Position numbers and translations under genes: made by a program. Below the pieces are notes generated by a model. That model saw only the letters and a program-made list of their open reading frames with translations, was not told where the DNA came from and ran no database searches. This document shows, piece after piece, positions 56,010-64,000 of a stretch of DNA of 64,000 nucleotides; the first letter of the stretch is position 1; each line of letters opens with the position of its first letter. This DNA is from Pokkaliibacter sp. MBI-7. Lineage in GTDB: Bacteria; Pseudomonadota; Gammaproteobacteria; Pseudomonadales; Balneatricaceae. The DNA lies in the NCBI RefSeq assembly GCF_029846635.1, contig NZ_JARVTG010000002.1, positions 1,653,501 to 1,717,500 on the forward strand, in the 5' to 3' direction.

Positions 56010-56148
56010 TGCAGGAGAAACCATAGATTTCACCCATTCTGACTGTCAAGCGCAGTTCCACGCCAAAACCACAGAAGAGCCTGGAAAAGCTGGAAAAACT
56101 GAACGGATACAACAAGATAAAAACTAAAAAAATTTTGAGGGCGCAACC

Positions 56149-57168
56149 GTGAAGAACAAAGCCGCAACAGTGCAGGATGTGGCTCGCGCTGCCGGGGTCT
56201 CCACCGCCACCGTCAGCCGTGCCATCAATGAGCCCGACAAGGTCTCGGAAGAGACCCGCCAGCGTGTGGCTGACGCTATCGCCGCCACCCGTTATACCCT
56301 GAACGAAGCCGCACGCAGCCTGCGTATGAATCGCTCACGGATGCTGCTGGTGACCGTGCCGGACATCGGCAACCCTTACTTTTCGCTGCTGCTGGCTGGC
56401 ATGGAAGAGACCGCCAGCCAGCAGGGATATAACCTGCTGATCGCCAATACCAACTGTGATCCCGGCGTAGAGCACCGGCTGTACGATTACGTGCGCAGCA
56501 ACCGTGCCGACGGCATTCTGATTCTCGATGGCACCCTGCCCTCGCTGGGAGAGCAGCACGATACTGCTCTGCCACCGGTAGTGGTGGTCAGTGAACGTAT
56601 CGAAGGGGCTGAGCTGCCTACCGTGTGTGTCGATAACACTGCCGCACTGGCCAGTGCCACCCGCCACCTGCAACAGCTTGGGCACCGCCGTATCGGCCAT
56701 CTGTGCGGTCCGCTGGCGAACGTGCTGACCAAGGAACGTCTGGCCGGGTTCAGGCAAGCCATGGCCGATGCCGAGCTGCCGGTCGCTGACAGCTGGGTAT
56801 ACAGCGGTGATTTCTCCATGGATGCCGGTGCAGCTGCGGCCCGGCAGTGGCTTGACCAGAGCGAACGCCCAACCGCCATCACCTGTGCCAACGATGAGCT
56901 GGCCTTCGGTTTTATTGATGAAGTGCGCCGCCAGGGGATCCGCGTACCTGAGCAGGTATCAGTTGTGGGGTTTGACGATATTCAGTTCGCTGCCCGCTTC
57001 TATCCCGCGCTGACCACCATCCATCAGCCCCGCAAGGAAATTGGCCGGCAGGCGGCTGCCCTGTTGCTGGATCTGATCAATCAGCCGGGTAAGGTCAAAA
57101 AGCAGGAAATTGTGCTGGAGACAGAACTGGTGATCAGGGAAAGTACGGCAGCACCTGTGGATCAGTGA
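56149..57168 (+). CDS. LacI family transcriptional regulator
   Basis: A 339-residue regulator with the HTH ATVQDVARAAGVSTATVSRAINEPDKVSEETRQRV and hinge TLNEAARSLRMNRS, then a periplasmic-binding-like sugar domain. GTG start with a GAGG site 8 bases upstream. Divergent from the sugar operon, with two operators between; it most likely represses both and is released by a sugar or pathway intermediate. Confidence 0.95.
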   Translation: MKNKAATVQDVARAAGVSTATVSRAINEPDKVSEETRQRVADAIAATRYTLNEAARSLRMNRSRMLLVTVPDIGNPYFSLLLAGMEETASQQGYNLLIANTNCDPGVEHRLYDYVRSNRADGILILDGTLPSLGEQHDTALPPVVVVSERIEGAELPTVCVDNTAALASATRHLQQLGHRRIGHLCGPLANVLTKERLAGFRQAMADAELPVADSWVYSGDFSMDAGAAAARQWLDQSERPTAITCANDELAFGFIDEVRRQGIRVPEQVSVVGFDDIQFAARFYPALTTIHQPRKEIGRQAAALLLDLINQPGKVKKQEIVLETELVIRESTAAPVDQ

Positions 57169-57187
57169 CGACACCACACAGAACTCA

Positions 57188-57589
57188 TCAGCTCAGCCAC
57201 TCCAGCCCGTCGTAAGGCTGCTCCCTCAGCGCTGCCAGACGGCTGTTCAGGTCGCCGACATGCACTTCCAGTTTGTGGCCATCCGGGTCCAGAAAATACA
57301 GCGACTCACCTTCACTGCGGTTGTCTTTCCACAATGGCACCTGTCGCTCCTTCAACAGCGCCCGCATGCCCGGCAGCTCGTGGGCTTCGATGCTGAAGGC
57401 GTAATGGGTGTAATCCTGCGCCGGGCAGACCTGATCAAGCGACAGACAAAGCCACAGCTCCCCCTGCTGCAGATAGGCGCCCCGCTGCCATTTGACTCTG
57501 GGCACACAGCCCAGCACCTCCACGTAGAAGCTCAACGAGCGCTGCACATCACTGACCGCCAGCGTCAGATGATTAAGTCCACTGGGCAT
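57188..57589 (-). CDS. fosA: FosA-type fosfomycin thiol transferase
   Basis: A 133-residue VOC-fold metalloenzyme. The pattern LNHLTLAVSDVQRSLSFY, ELWLCLSLD, YTHYAFSI, KDNRSEGESLYFLDPDGHKLEVHVGDL closely matches Pseudomonas FosA, with metal ligands His (NHL), His (THY) and Glu (LEVH), and the Lys/Ser/Arg phosphonate contacts. It adds glutathione to fosfomycin. GGAGG site 5 bases before the ATG at 57589; the frame is open further but only over a repeat. Divergent from an exporter gene. Confidence 0.93.
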   Translation of the reverse strand: MPSGLNHLTLAVSDVQRSLSFYVEVLGCVPRVKWQRGAYLQQGELWLCLSLDQVCPAQDYTHYAFSIEAHELPGMRALLKERQVPLWKDNRSEGESLYFLDPDGHKLEVHVGDLNSRLAALREQPYDGLEWLS

Positions 57590-57620
57590 GCTGCCTCCTG
57601 AAGCCATTGATTCAACAAAG

Positions 57621-57656
57621 TAACCTGACTGGCAAAAATAACCTGACTGGCAAAAG
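57621..57656. repeat. Two tandem copies of an 18-bp unit upstream of fosA
   Basis: TAACCTGACTGGCAAAAA (57621-57638) and a copy differing in the last base (57639-57656). In the intergenic region between fosA and the exporter gene. Confidence 0.9.
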
Positions 57657-57830
57657 TACAACTGCCGGGGAAATTGACAAGTCCTCAGTGCGCTGTCTTC
57701 GCTGCCGGACACTGTCCATCGCTCCGCGGCACCTTGCCGAACGACTGAGAAGAGATTAGCCTCAACACTTATTTAAGATATTAATTTAAATAAATTTACA
57801 TAATTAACCTCAGCGAAAAGGACGCCAGTG

Positions 57831-59084
57831 ATGCCTCCCTCTCCCCCTCCTCCTGCTTTGCGCGGCCTCTGGCTGATTGTGCTGCTGGCAGCGCTGCAGG
57901 CCTTCGGCCCGCTGTCTATTGATATGTATCTGGCGGGGCTGCCGGCCATAGCTGCAGACCTCCAAACGGATGCCAGCCAGACCCAGCTGACCATCAGCGC
58001 TTTTCTGCTTGGTCTGTTTGGCGGCATGCTGCTGTATGGCCCGCTGTCTGACAAATACGGCCGGCGCCCGCTGCTTCTGCTCGGCATTGCCCTCTATGCC
58101 GTCGCCTGCCTTGGCTGTCTGCTGGCACACAGCATTGAGCAGCTGATTGCCCTGCGCATTGTGCAGGCACTGGGCGGTGCGGCTGCAGCGGTACTGGGGC
58201 GCGCGATAGTGCGTGATCTGTTTGCGCTCAGTGAAGCGGCCCGCATCCTGTCACTGATGCATCTGGTGACCATGCTGGCCACCCTCGCAGCACCGGTACT
58301 GGGTGGCTATCTGATGCTGGCGCTGGGCTGGCGCGCCCTGTTCGCCGTGTTGCTGCTGTTTGCCCTGCTCACCGGGCTGGCGGTATGGCGCTTTATTCCG
58401 GAAACCCATCACGGTGATGCGCGGCAAGCCAGCCTGCTCAGTGTTTTCCGTGCCTATGGGCAGATTGGCAGGCAGCGCATGGCCCTCGGCTATATTCTGT
58501 GCAACTCGCTGTCTTTTGCCGGCATGTTCGCCTATATCACCGCCTCGCCCTTCGTCTATATCGACTACTTTGGCGTGCTGCCCCAGCACTATGGCTGGCT
58601 GTTCGGTCTGAATATTCTGGGCGTCATCGTGCTGGTCAGCCTTAACGCCCGACTGGTGGGTAAGGTCGGCCCCGAACGGATGCTGGTTTATGGCACCCGC
58701 CTGTCAGCCTTCTCGGGCATGCTGCTGATCATCTGTGGTCTGACCGGTATGGGTGGCCTGCCGCTGCTGGTGCTCGGGTTACTGGGCTATGTCAGCGTGA
58801 CCGGACTCATCGGCAGCAACTGCATGGCCAGTCTGCTGGCGCACTTTCCCCATCAGGCTGGCGCGGCAGCAGGGATAACCGTCGCCACCCAGTTTGGTCT
58901 GGGTGCTCTGGCCAGTTCTGTCACCAGCGGGCTGCATGACGGGACGCCATTGCCTATGACGTTGCTGGTAGGCGGGTGTGCCATGGGTTGTATGGCCGCC
59001 CTCTGGCTGACCTTTCAGCCCACTGCCGTGCCCCATAGCACAGCAGCCACAACCACGGCGAAAGAGGCTCCGCACGACAGATAA
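57831..59084 (+). CDS. Bcr/CflA family multidrug efflux transporter
   Basis: A 417-residue MFS exporter of 12 helices. FGPLSIDMYLAGLPAIAADL, LSDKYGRRPLLLLG (motif A) and GRAIVRDLF place it in the DHA1 Bcr/CflA group (bicyclomycin, chloramphenicol, sulfonamide). The ATG at 57831 has an AAAAGGA site 8 bases upstream. Substrate unknown; divergent pairing with fosA suggests a small resistance unit. Confidence 0.93.
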   Translation: MPPSPPPPALRGLWLIVLLAALQAFGPLSIDMYLAGLPAIAADLQTDASQTQLTISAFLLGLFGGMLLYGPLSDKYGRRPLLLLGIALYAVACLGCLLAHSIEQLIALRIVQALGGAAAAVLGRAIVRDLFALSEAARILSLMHLVTMLATLAAPVLGGYLMLALGWRALFAVLLLFALLTGLAVWRFIPETHHGDARQASLLSVFRAYGQIGRQRMALGYILCNSLSFAGMFAYITASPFVYIDYFGVLPQHYGWLFGLNILGVIVLVSLNARLVGKVGPERMLVYGTRLSAFSGMLLIICGLTGMGGLPLLVLGLLGYVSVTGLIGSNCMASLLAHFPHQAGAAAGITVATQFGLGALASSVTSGLHDGTPLPMTLLVGGCAMGCMAALWLTFQPTAVPHSTAATTTAKEAPHDR

Positions 59085-59301
59085 CACACCAGCGCACTGA
59101 CCACGACCAAAGGCTAAGCCCGATCGCCGCTGGAAACTGAAAAGTACAAGTGATCCTTCGGAACGCACATTCACCCACAGTGCCGGGCTGGCAATAATTC
59201 TCCTCAACGCCGGACAGCACCGCGGCCTCCTCAGGCAGCGGCAGGCCAGACCGAATGACTCCGGCCGCACTCAAATAACGATAACGAGAGAGAAGCCCGC
59301 G

Positions 59302-60468
59302 ATGAAAAAGCACAACCCGCTGTTGCAAGACCTCAAGGCGATACTGCCCGCCATTGCTGCCAACGCCGAGCACACCGAACAGCTGCGGAAAGTACCGCAG
59401 GAAAATATTGACCTGCTCAAGCAGGTTGGCCTGCATCGCGCCTTCCTGCCCAAAGCGTACGGTGGTCTGGAAATCTCCCTGCCGGAATTTACCGACTGTA
59501 TCGCCGCGCTGGCCGGCGCCTGCTGCAGCACCGCCTGGGCCTTCAGCCTGCTGTGCACCCATAACCATCAGCTGGCCATGTTCCCCAAAGAAACTCAGGA
59601 TGAAGTGTGGAAAGACAACCCCGATGCCACCGCCTGCTCCAGCATTGCGCCCTTCGGCCAGTATGAAGAGGCCGAAGGCGGTATCCGTTTCACCGGCGAC
59701 ATGCGCTGGAGCAGCGGCAGTGACCATGCCGAATGGGCCATCGTCGGCTTCAACCGTCAGGTTGGTGAGCAGAAGGTCTACTGCTTTGCCGTGATTCCCG
59801 CCAGTGACTATCAGATTGAAGATGACTGGCATGCCATGGCAATGAAAGGCAGCGGTACGAAGACGCTGCAGATTCGCAATGCCTTCGTCCCCGAGCACCG
59901 CATTCAGGTTGCCAAAGACATGATGGAAGGCCGTTCTGCCGGTTTCGGTCTGTACCCGGACAGCAAGATCTACTTCACCCCCTATCGTCCCTACTTTGCT
60001 TCCGGCTTCGCTGCCATGAGTCTGGGCGTGGCTGAACGTATGCTGGAAGTTTTTCGCGAGGTGACCCGGAACCGGGTGCGTGCCTACACCGGCGCCAGAG
60101 TAGGCGCTGCGACACCGGCACTGATGCGACTGGCAGAATCGACCCATCAGGTGAAAGCAGCGCGGGCCTTCCTTGAAGCCACCTGGGAGGAGCACCGCGA
60201 GCACGGTGAACAACATCAGTATCCCAGCCGCGAAACGCTGGCCTACTGGCGCACCAATCAGGCCTATGCGGTGAAGATGTGCATTCAGGCCGTTGATCGC
60301 CTGTTTGAGGCCATCGGCGGCAATAACTGGTTCAACGACAAGGAAGCCCAGCGGCTGTTTCGTGATGTGCACATGACCGGCGCTCATGCCTACACCGATT
60401 ACGACGTCTGTGCGCAGATTCTGGGTCGGGAATTGATGGGGCTGGAGCCTGATCCTTCACTGCTGTAA
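59302..60468 (+). CDS. p-Hydroxyphenylacetate 3-hydroxylase, oxygenase component (C2 type)
   Basis: A 388-residue flavin-dependent monooxygenase with acyl-CoA-dehydrogenase fold, like Acinetobacter C2. Seen: LPKAYGGLEISLPEFTDCIAALA, CSSIAPFGQYEEAEGGIRFTGDMRWSSGSDHAEWAIVG, GSGTKTLQIRNAFVPEHRI. It takes reduced FMN from the next gene's product and makes 3,4-dihydroxyphenylacetate. Neighbours, flavin reductase and a homoprotocatechuate 2,3-dioxygenase, support this over other group D monooxygenases. Confidence 0.9.
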   Translation: MKKHNPLLQDLKAILPAIAANAEHTEQLRKVPQENIDLLKQVGLHRAFLPKAYGGLEISLPEFTDCIAALAGACCSTAWAFSLLCTHNHQLAMFPKETQDEVWKDNPDATACSSIAPFGQYEEAEGGIRFTGDMRWSSGSDHAEWAIVGFNRQVGEQKVYCFAVIPASDYQIEDDWHAMAMKGSGTKTLQIRNAFVPEHRIQVAKDMMEGRSAGFGLYPDSKIYFTPYRPYFASGFAAMSLGVAERMLEVFREVTRNRVRAYTGARVGAATPALMRLAESTHQVKAARAFLEATWEEHREHGEQHQYPSRETLAYWRTNQAYAVKMCIQAVDRLFEAIGGNNWFNDKEAQRLFRDVHMTGAHAYTDYDVCAQILGRELMGLEPDPSLL

Positions 60469-60551
60469 GAGCCCATTGACGATCTGTCTACAGCAACTGC
60501 CGACGTGAAAGCGCTGGCTACCGAGCTTCCCAGTTATTGCGAGACACCCCG

Positions 60552-61481
60552 ATGATCAGCGAATTCGACTCCAAAGCCTTCCGCCGAGCCCTCGGCAACT
60601 TTGCCACTGGCGTGACAGTGATTACCGCGGCCACTGCCGATGGCCAGAAAACCGGCGTCACCGCCAATAGTTTCAATTCTGTGTCCCTTGAGCCACCACT
60701 GATTCTGTGGAGTATCGATAAGCGCTCCAACAGCTACAGCATCTTCGAACAGGCCAGTCACTTTGCGGTCAATATTCTGGCCGCCAACCAGATGGACCTG
60801 TCTAACCACTTTGCCCGTCCGCGGGAAGATAAGTTCGCCGGTATTCAGTACGAGGCCGGTCTGGGTGACGCACCGCTGCTGCCGGAATGCGCGGCGCAGT
60901 TCCAGTGTGAGCGCTATCAGATTATTGATGGCGGTGATCACTGGATTCTGCTGGGCAAGGTAGTGGCCTTTAATGATGCCGGGCGGGCACCGCTGCTTTA
61001 TGTGCAGGGCAGCTATGCCGTCTCCATGCCCCATACTAGTCTGCCCGGCAAGGAACCAGCAGCGAGAGTAATGGAAGCCGGGCTGGAAAGCCGCCTGCAC
61101 CACAACCTCTACTACCTGATGACTCAGGCACTGCGTGTTTATCAGGAAGACTATCAGCCCCGTCAGCTGGCCACCGGCCTGCGCACCAGTGAAGCCCGAA
61201 TGCTGATGGTGCTGGAGCGTGACCGCTGTCTGAAGCTGGATGCCCTGAGCCGTGAGGTCAATATGCCGGCCAGTGCGGTGGAAGCCGCCGCGACCATCCT
61301 GCAACAGCAGGAGCTGATCGGCTGCCATGAAGACAAGTTCGCCCTGACCGCCCGCGGCATCGCCCAGGCTGAAACCCTGTGGCAGATTGCGCAGGAAGAG
61401 GAGGAACGCATGTTCGCCGGCCTGTCAGAGCAGCAACTGGACGACTTCCGCGACATGCTGAAAACGCTGATCAGCCGCTGA
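60552..61481 (+). CDS. p-Hydroxyphenylacetate hydroxylase reductase with MarR-like C-terminus (C1 type)
   Basis: A 309-residue protein. Residues 1-165 are a HpaC-like flavin reductase domain (FATGVTVITAATADGQKTGVTANSFNSVSLEPPLILW); residues 190-309 form a MarR-like winged helix. This fusion is the C1 reductase of Acinetobacter baumannii, where the C-terminal domain binds 4-hydroxyphenylacetate and raises reductase activity. The ATG at 60552 is chosen; an upstream TTG at 60537 is open. Confidence 0.9.
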   Translation: MISEFDSKAFRRALGNFATGVTVITAATADGQKTGVTANSFNSVSLEPPLILWSIDKRSNSYSIFEQASHFAVNILAANQMDLSNHFARPREDKFAGIQYEAGLGDAPLLPECAAQFQCERYQIIDGGDHWILLGKVVAFNDAGRAPLLYVQGSYAVSMPHTSLPGKEPAARVMEAGLESRLHHNLYYLMTQALRVYQEDYQPRQLATGLRTSEARMLMVLERDRCLKLDALSREVNMPASAVEAAATILQQQELIGCHEDKFALTARGIAQAETLWQIAQEEEERMFAGLSEQQLDDFRDMLKTLISR

Positions 61482-61515
61482 GCACGCGCCAATCAAAGAA
61501 TAAGAGGACCACTCC

Positions 61516-62442
61516 ATGGGCACCCTGGCACTTGCCGCAAAGATTACCCACGTCCCGTCCATGTACCTGTCGGAACTGGACGGCCCGCAAAAAGGCTACC
61601 GTCAGGCGGCTATCGACGGCCATATTGAAATTGGCCGCCGCTGCCGGGAGCTGGGCGTCGACACCATCGTGGTGTTCGATACTCACTGGCTGGTCAATGC
61701 CGGTTATCACATCAACTGTGCGCCACATTTCAAGGGCAACTACACCAGCAACGAGTTGCCACACTTTATCAGCAACATGCCTTTTGAATACGACGGCAAT
61801 ACCGATCTGGGCCAGATACTGGCAGAGCGCTGCCGCCACTGGGGAGTCGACACCCAGGCCCATCACGCCACCTCCCTTGACCCGGAATACGGCACGCTGG
61901 TGCCTATGCGTTACATGAACGAAGACCGCCACTTCAGGGTGATTTCCGTATCCGCGCTGTGCACCGTGCACTATCTGGATGACTCTGCCCGCCTCGGCTG
62001 GGCCATGCGCGAAGCCGTAGAAAAGTATTACGACGGCACCGTGGCCTTCTTTGCCAGCGGCTCACTGTCCCACCGCTTTGCCCAGAATGGTCAGGCACCT
62101 GACTATGCCAACCGCATCTGGAGCCCCTTTCTGGAAACCCTCGACCATGAAGTAGTGGAGATGTGGCAGCGTGGTGACTGGCAGACATTCTGCGACATGC
62201 TGCCGGAATATGCCGTCAAGGGGCACGGCGAAGGCTTTATGCACGATACTGCCATGCTGCTGGGAGCACTGGGCTGGTCAGATTACCGGGGACAGGCCGA
62301 CGTGATCACGCCCTACTTCGGCAGCTCTGGCACCGGCCAGATCAATGCGGTCTTCCCGGTGACGCCACAAAGTGGTGCTGCGATCCCCTCTGCCGTAGCG
62401 TCAGTACAATCAGCACGACACAGCAAACAGGGTCGGTTGTGA
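61516..62442 (+). CDS. hpaD: 3,4-Dihydroxyphenylacetate 2,3-dioxygenase
   Basis: A 308-residue class III extradiol dioxygenase of the LigB type: LAAKITHVPSMYLSEL with a metal His, IVVFDTHWLVNAGYHINC, SLSHRFAQNG, and an Fe-ligand Glu/His pattern. It opens the homoprotocatechuate ring. Third gene of the operon; the later meta-pathway genes (hpaEFGHI) are not seen and the operon meets a convergent orphan gene and a decayed IS. Confidence 0.93.
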   Translation: MGTLALAAKITHVPSMYLSELDGPQKGYRQAAIDGHIEIGRRCRELGVDTIVVFDTHWLVNAGYHINCAPHFKGNYTSNELPHFISNMPFEYDGNTDLGQILAERCRHWGVDTQAHHATSLDPEYGTLVPMRYMNEDRHFRVISVSALCTVHYLDDSARLGWAMREAVEKYYDGTVAFFASGSLSHRFAQNGQAPDYANRIWSPFLETLDHEVVEMWQRGDWQTFCDMLPEYAVKGHGEGFMHDTAMLLGALGWSDYRGQADVITPYFGSSGTGQINAVFPVTPQSGAAIPSAVASVQSARHSKQGRL

Positions 62443-62482
62443 TGATTTGAAAGTGGGAGGTTATGCCGGGCGCTGAATAACC

Positions 62483-62508
62483 CACTCCTGCAGTTCACTG
62501 CGGGAGTG
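62483..62508. terminator. Hairpin between convergent hpaD and orphan gene
   Basis: CACTCCTGCAG (62483-62493) pairs with CTGCGGGAGTG (62498-62508) with one G-T pair and a TTCA loop. No T-run on either side, so it may be weak. Confidence 0.5.
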
Positions 62509-62524
62509 AGCCACGGCACAGCGG

Positions 62525-63157
62525 CTACTGTCGCTTTGATGCCAGCCAGTCATCGAAATCACATCCACGCGCCACGCCGCGATATTCAATCCAGGCATGT
62601 AAAACATGCTGGTAGTAGCCGAGATCAAGGCCAAATCGGGATTTACAAGAATCAAGCTGAGCGTTGTTTGCGATCAGCCCCTGGCACTCCGCAATCATTG
62701 CCAGGCACACGTCTTCCTTGACCAGCAATACGTCCGGTAACTCATGCATCGCATAATCCAGTGAGTTCAGGATATCCTCCATTAACAACTGGCAGGCTTC
62801 ACTGTTTTCGTTATCTTCCTTAAGAATATTTCGCAATATCTGTTGTGGATCATTCCCCATCAATTCAAATACACCAGCAAAGCCATAGGCTTTATATGCC
62901 CACAGCCTGTATTTTGGAGAACCTTCTTTTACCTTCCGACTCAGCACCGGAAATACCTTATTCCATATCACTGGGTGCTGAATAGGAATGGCATTCAGCC
63001 CTTTGTCAAAGTACGCAGTACAAAGCGCCTCAACATATTTTCCCAGGGATTCCTCATTAAGAGAGGTGATATACCTGACTCGCTCATTTAACTTCAGCGT
63101 CCAGACCTTCTTGATGCCTGAACTCCGCGCAGCGAGATACTCTCCCCAGTCATCCAT
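62525..63157 (-). CDS. Hypothetical protein, 210 residues, AT-richer than neighbours
   Basis: Not recognised. A soluble helical protein with acidic centre (NDPQQILRNILKEDNENSEACQLLMEDILNSLDYAMHEL) and C-terminal DLGYYQHVLHAWIEYRG. Its coding sequence is visibly more AT-rich than the adjacent hpa genes and it lies beside a decayed IS, both hints of transfer. Its size and helical, acidic nature would fit an orphan immunity protein, but no toxin is next to it, so no function is assigned. Confidence 0.7.
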   Translation of the reverse strand: MDDWGEYLAARSSGIKKVWTLKLNERVRYITSLNEESLGKYVEALCTAYFDKGLNAIPIQHPVIWNKVFPVLSRKVKEGSPKYRLWAYKAYGFAGVFELMGNDPQQILRNILKEDNENSEACQLLMEDILNSLDYAMHELPDVLLVKEDVCLAMIAECQGLIANNAQLDSCKSRFGLDLGYYQHVLHAWIEYRGVARGCDFDDWLASKRQ

Positions 63158-63204
63158 CGACTTTCCTTGATTTCATCAGTTCAGAATACTTTCCTATTCT
63201 TAAT

Positions 63205-64000
63205 GGCTTTGTTGCATAAATAGATGTCAGCATATAAGACCCCTTACCCCAGATGATCTTATGGCATGCGCACCGTCATCGACGTCCCGAGCCGGGTAAA
63301 GCGACTCAATATTGCCGCCCGCACCTGAAGCTCGGCGACCTGCCGGTCAAAATCCCTTGCCATCCCGCGTTCACCCAGCCGCTTGAAACAGTGCATTTTG
63401 GTTTCCACCCGACTACACCGATGATAACCGCTCCACTTCTTCCAGAGCTTCCGGCCCAGCCGGCGGGTGGCCCGAAGAATCTCATTCCTGGCAGAAGCCC
63501 CCGGGCGATTTTCCTTCCACAGCTTCGCATTCTGGCGTGAGGGGATCACCGCTTCCGCTTCTCGCTGAGCTATCGCCTCATGACAGCCTCGGGTGTCGTA
63601 GGCGCCATCTCCACTGACGGACGCGATCTTCTCCTCCGCCGGAATCTGACTCAGTCACTCCGGCAACATCGGGGCGTCACCCACTGTGTTGTCGGTCACC
63701 TCAATGGCCCGCATTTCCAGCGTCTGCGCATCGATGCCCAGAGGCACTTTACGCCACTGGCGGCGGTAGCCTGCGCCGTGTTTTTTTGTTTTCCACTCGC
63801 TTCGCCCAGCATTTTGATCCCTGTGCTATCAATCAGAAAATGCTGCCCCGCAGTGCTGGGGCGGTAAGGAATCGACACGTTCAGCGACTTCTGACGCCGG
63901 CATACCGTCCTGTAGTCGGGGGGTTAGCCACTTCAGCCCTGCCAGTTTAAGCAGGCTTTGCACCCTGCCCACCGCCTGGCGCAAGGCTAGGCTGAACAGG
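63205..64000 (-). mobile_element. IS5/IS903-type insertion sequence, partial and decayed
   Basis: The left end at 63205 begins GGCTTTGTTGCATAAATAGA, which resembles the terminal repeat of IS903-group elements. The transposase reads leftward from beyond the right edge, ending near 63259. The right end and any target-site duplicate lie outside the window; ATTCTTAAT (63196-63204) is the candidate 9-bp target copy. Confidence 0.85.
63259..64000 (-). pseudogene. IS5-family transposase, broken by frameshift and stop
   Basis: The C-terminal part is recognisable (NEILRATRRLGRKLWKKWSG then VETKMHCFKRLGERGMARDF then RAAILSRFTRLGTSMTVRMP). A TGA at 63655-63657 stops the frame after PMLPE, where the usual reading is LL, and a one-base loss near 63799-63803 shifts the frame after DSTGIKMLGE, the catalytic Asp segment; the shifted frame reads EWKTKKHGAGYRRQWRK. 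A further shift near 63920 is likely. The start is outside the window. It cannot make active transposase. Confidence 0.88.

Overview
The window looks like a chromosome segment of a free-living, motile, marine-type gammaproteobacterium, probably Oceanospirillales-like. That placement is inference from gene content: assimilatory nitrate reductase, OmpW, chemoreceptors, a Vibrio-type LuxPQ pair, two-subunit pyruvate carboxylase, and two sigma-54 promoters on nitrogen genes. No rRNA, tRNA or CRISPR array was seen.

Layout. 1-7.1 kb: housekeeping and envelope genes (DUF2383 protein, DUF2809 membrane protein, acetyl-CoA hydrolase/CoA-transferase, RraB-like protein, HD phosphohydrolase, an unusual TPR/LicD-type/cytidylyltransferase fusion, OmpW). 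7.4-17.1 kb: a nine-gene leftward operon with a polar amino acid-type ABC importer, an amidase, a gamma-glutamyltransferase-like Ntn hydrolase, a TauE/SafE permease, a PucG-like aminotransferase and an M20 amidohydrolase. It has a near-perfect sigma-54 promoter and five copies of one 16-bp operator-like palindrome. 17.3-23 kb: a GGDEF-EAL protein, a 1.3-kb gene-free stretch, and a SulP-Usp pair. 23-28 kb: nasA-cobA behind a sigma-54 promoter and a leader attenuator, with a divergent LysR gene. 28.4-33.8 kb: luxP-luxQ and a PAS/degenerate GGDEF protein. 34.3-38.7 kb: two paralogous 664-residue chemoreceptors. 39-46.7 kb: pycA-pycB, small unknown genes, a glyoxalase-like protein, a dienelactone hydrolase-like protein and a pentapeptide-repeat protein. 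46.9-57.2 kb: a LacI-controlled sugar operon (binding protein, two permeases, ATPase, two TIM-barrel isomerase/epimerases, two Gfo/Idh/MocA oxidoreductases) with the enzyme set of an oxidation-elimination-hydration-reduction (levoglucosan-like, 3-keto-sugar) pathway. 57.2-59.1 kb: fosA and a divergent Bcr/CflA exporter. 59.3-62.4 kb: three genes for 4-hydroxyphenylacetate hydroxylation and homoprotocatechuate ring cleavage. 62.5-64 kb: an AT-richer orphan gene and a decayed IS5/IS903-type element running off the window.

How it fits together. The 7-17 kb operon and nasA-cobA both look nitrogen-controlled through sigma-54, so scavenging organic amide/ureide nitrogen and assimilating nitrate may share a switch. 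The strongest candidates for undescribed biology are the ureide/oxamate-like operon with its operator cluster, the LuxPQ system with two receiver domains in LuxQ, the CDP-alcohol synthesis/transfer fusion protein, and the LacI-controlled 3-keto-sugar operon.
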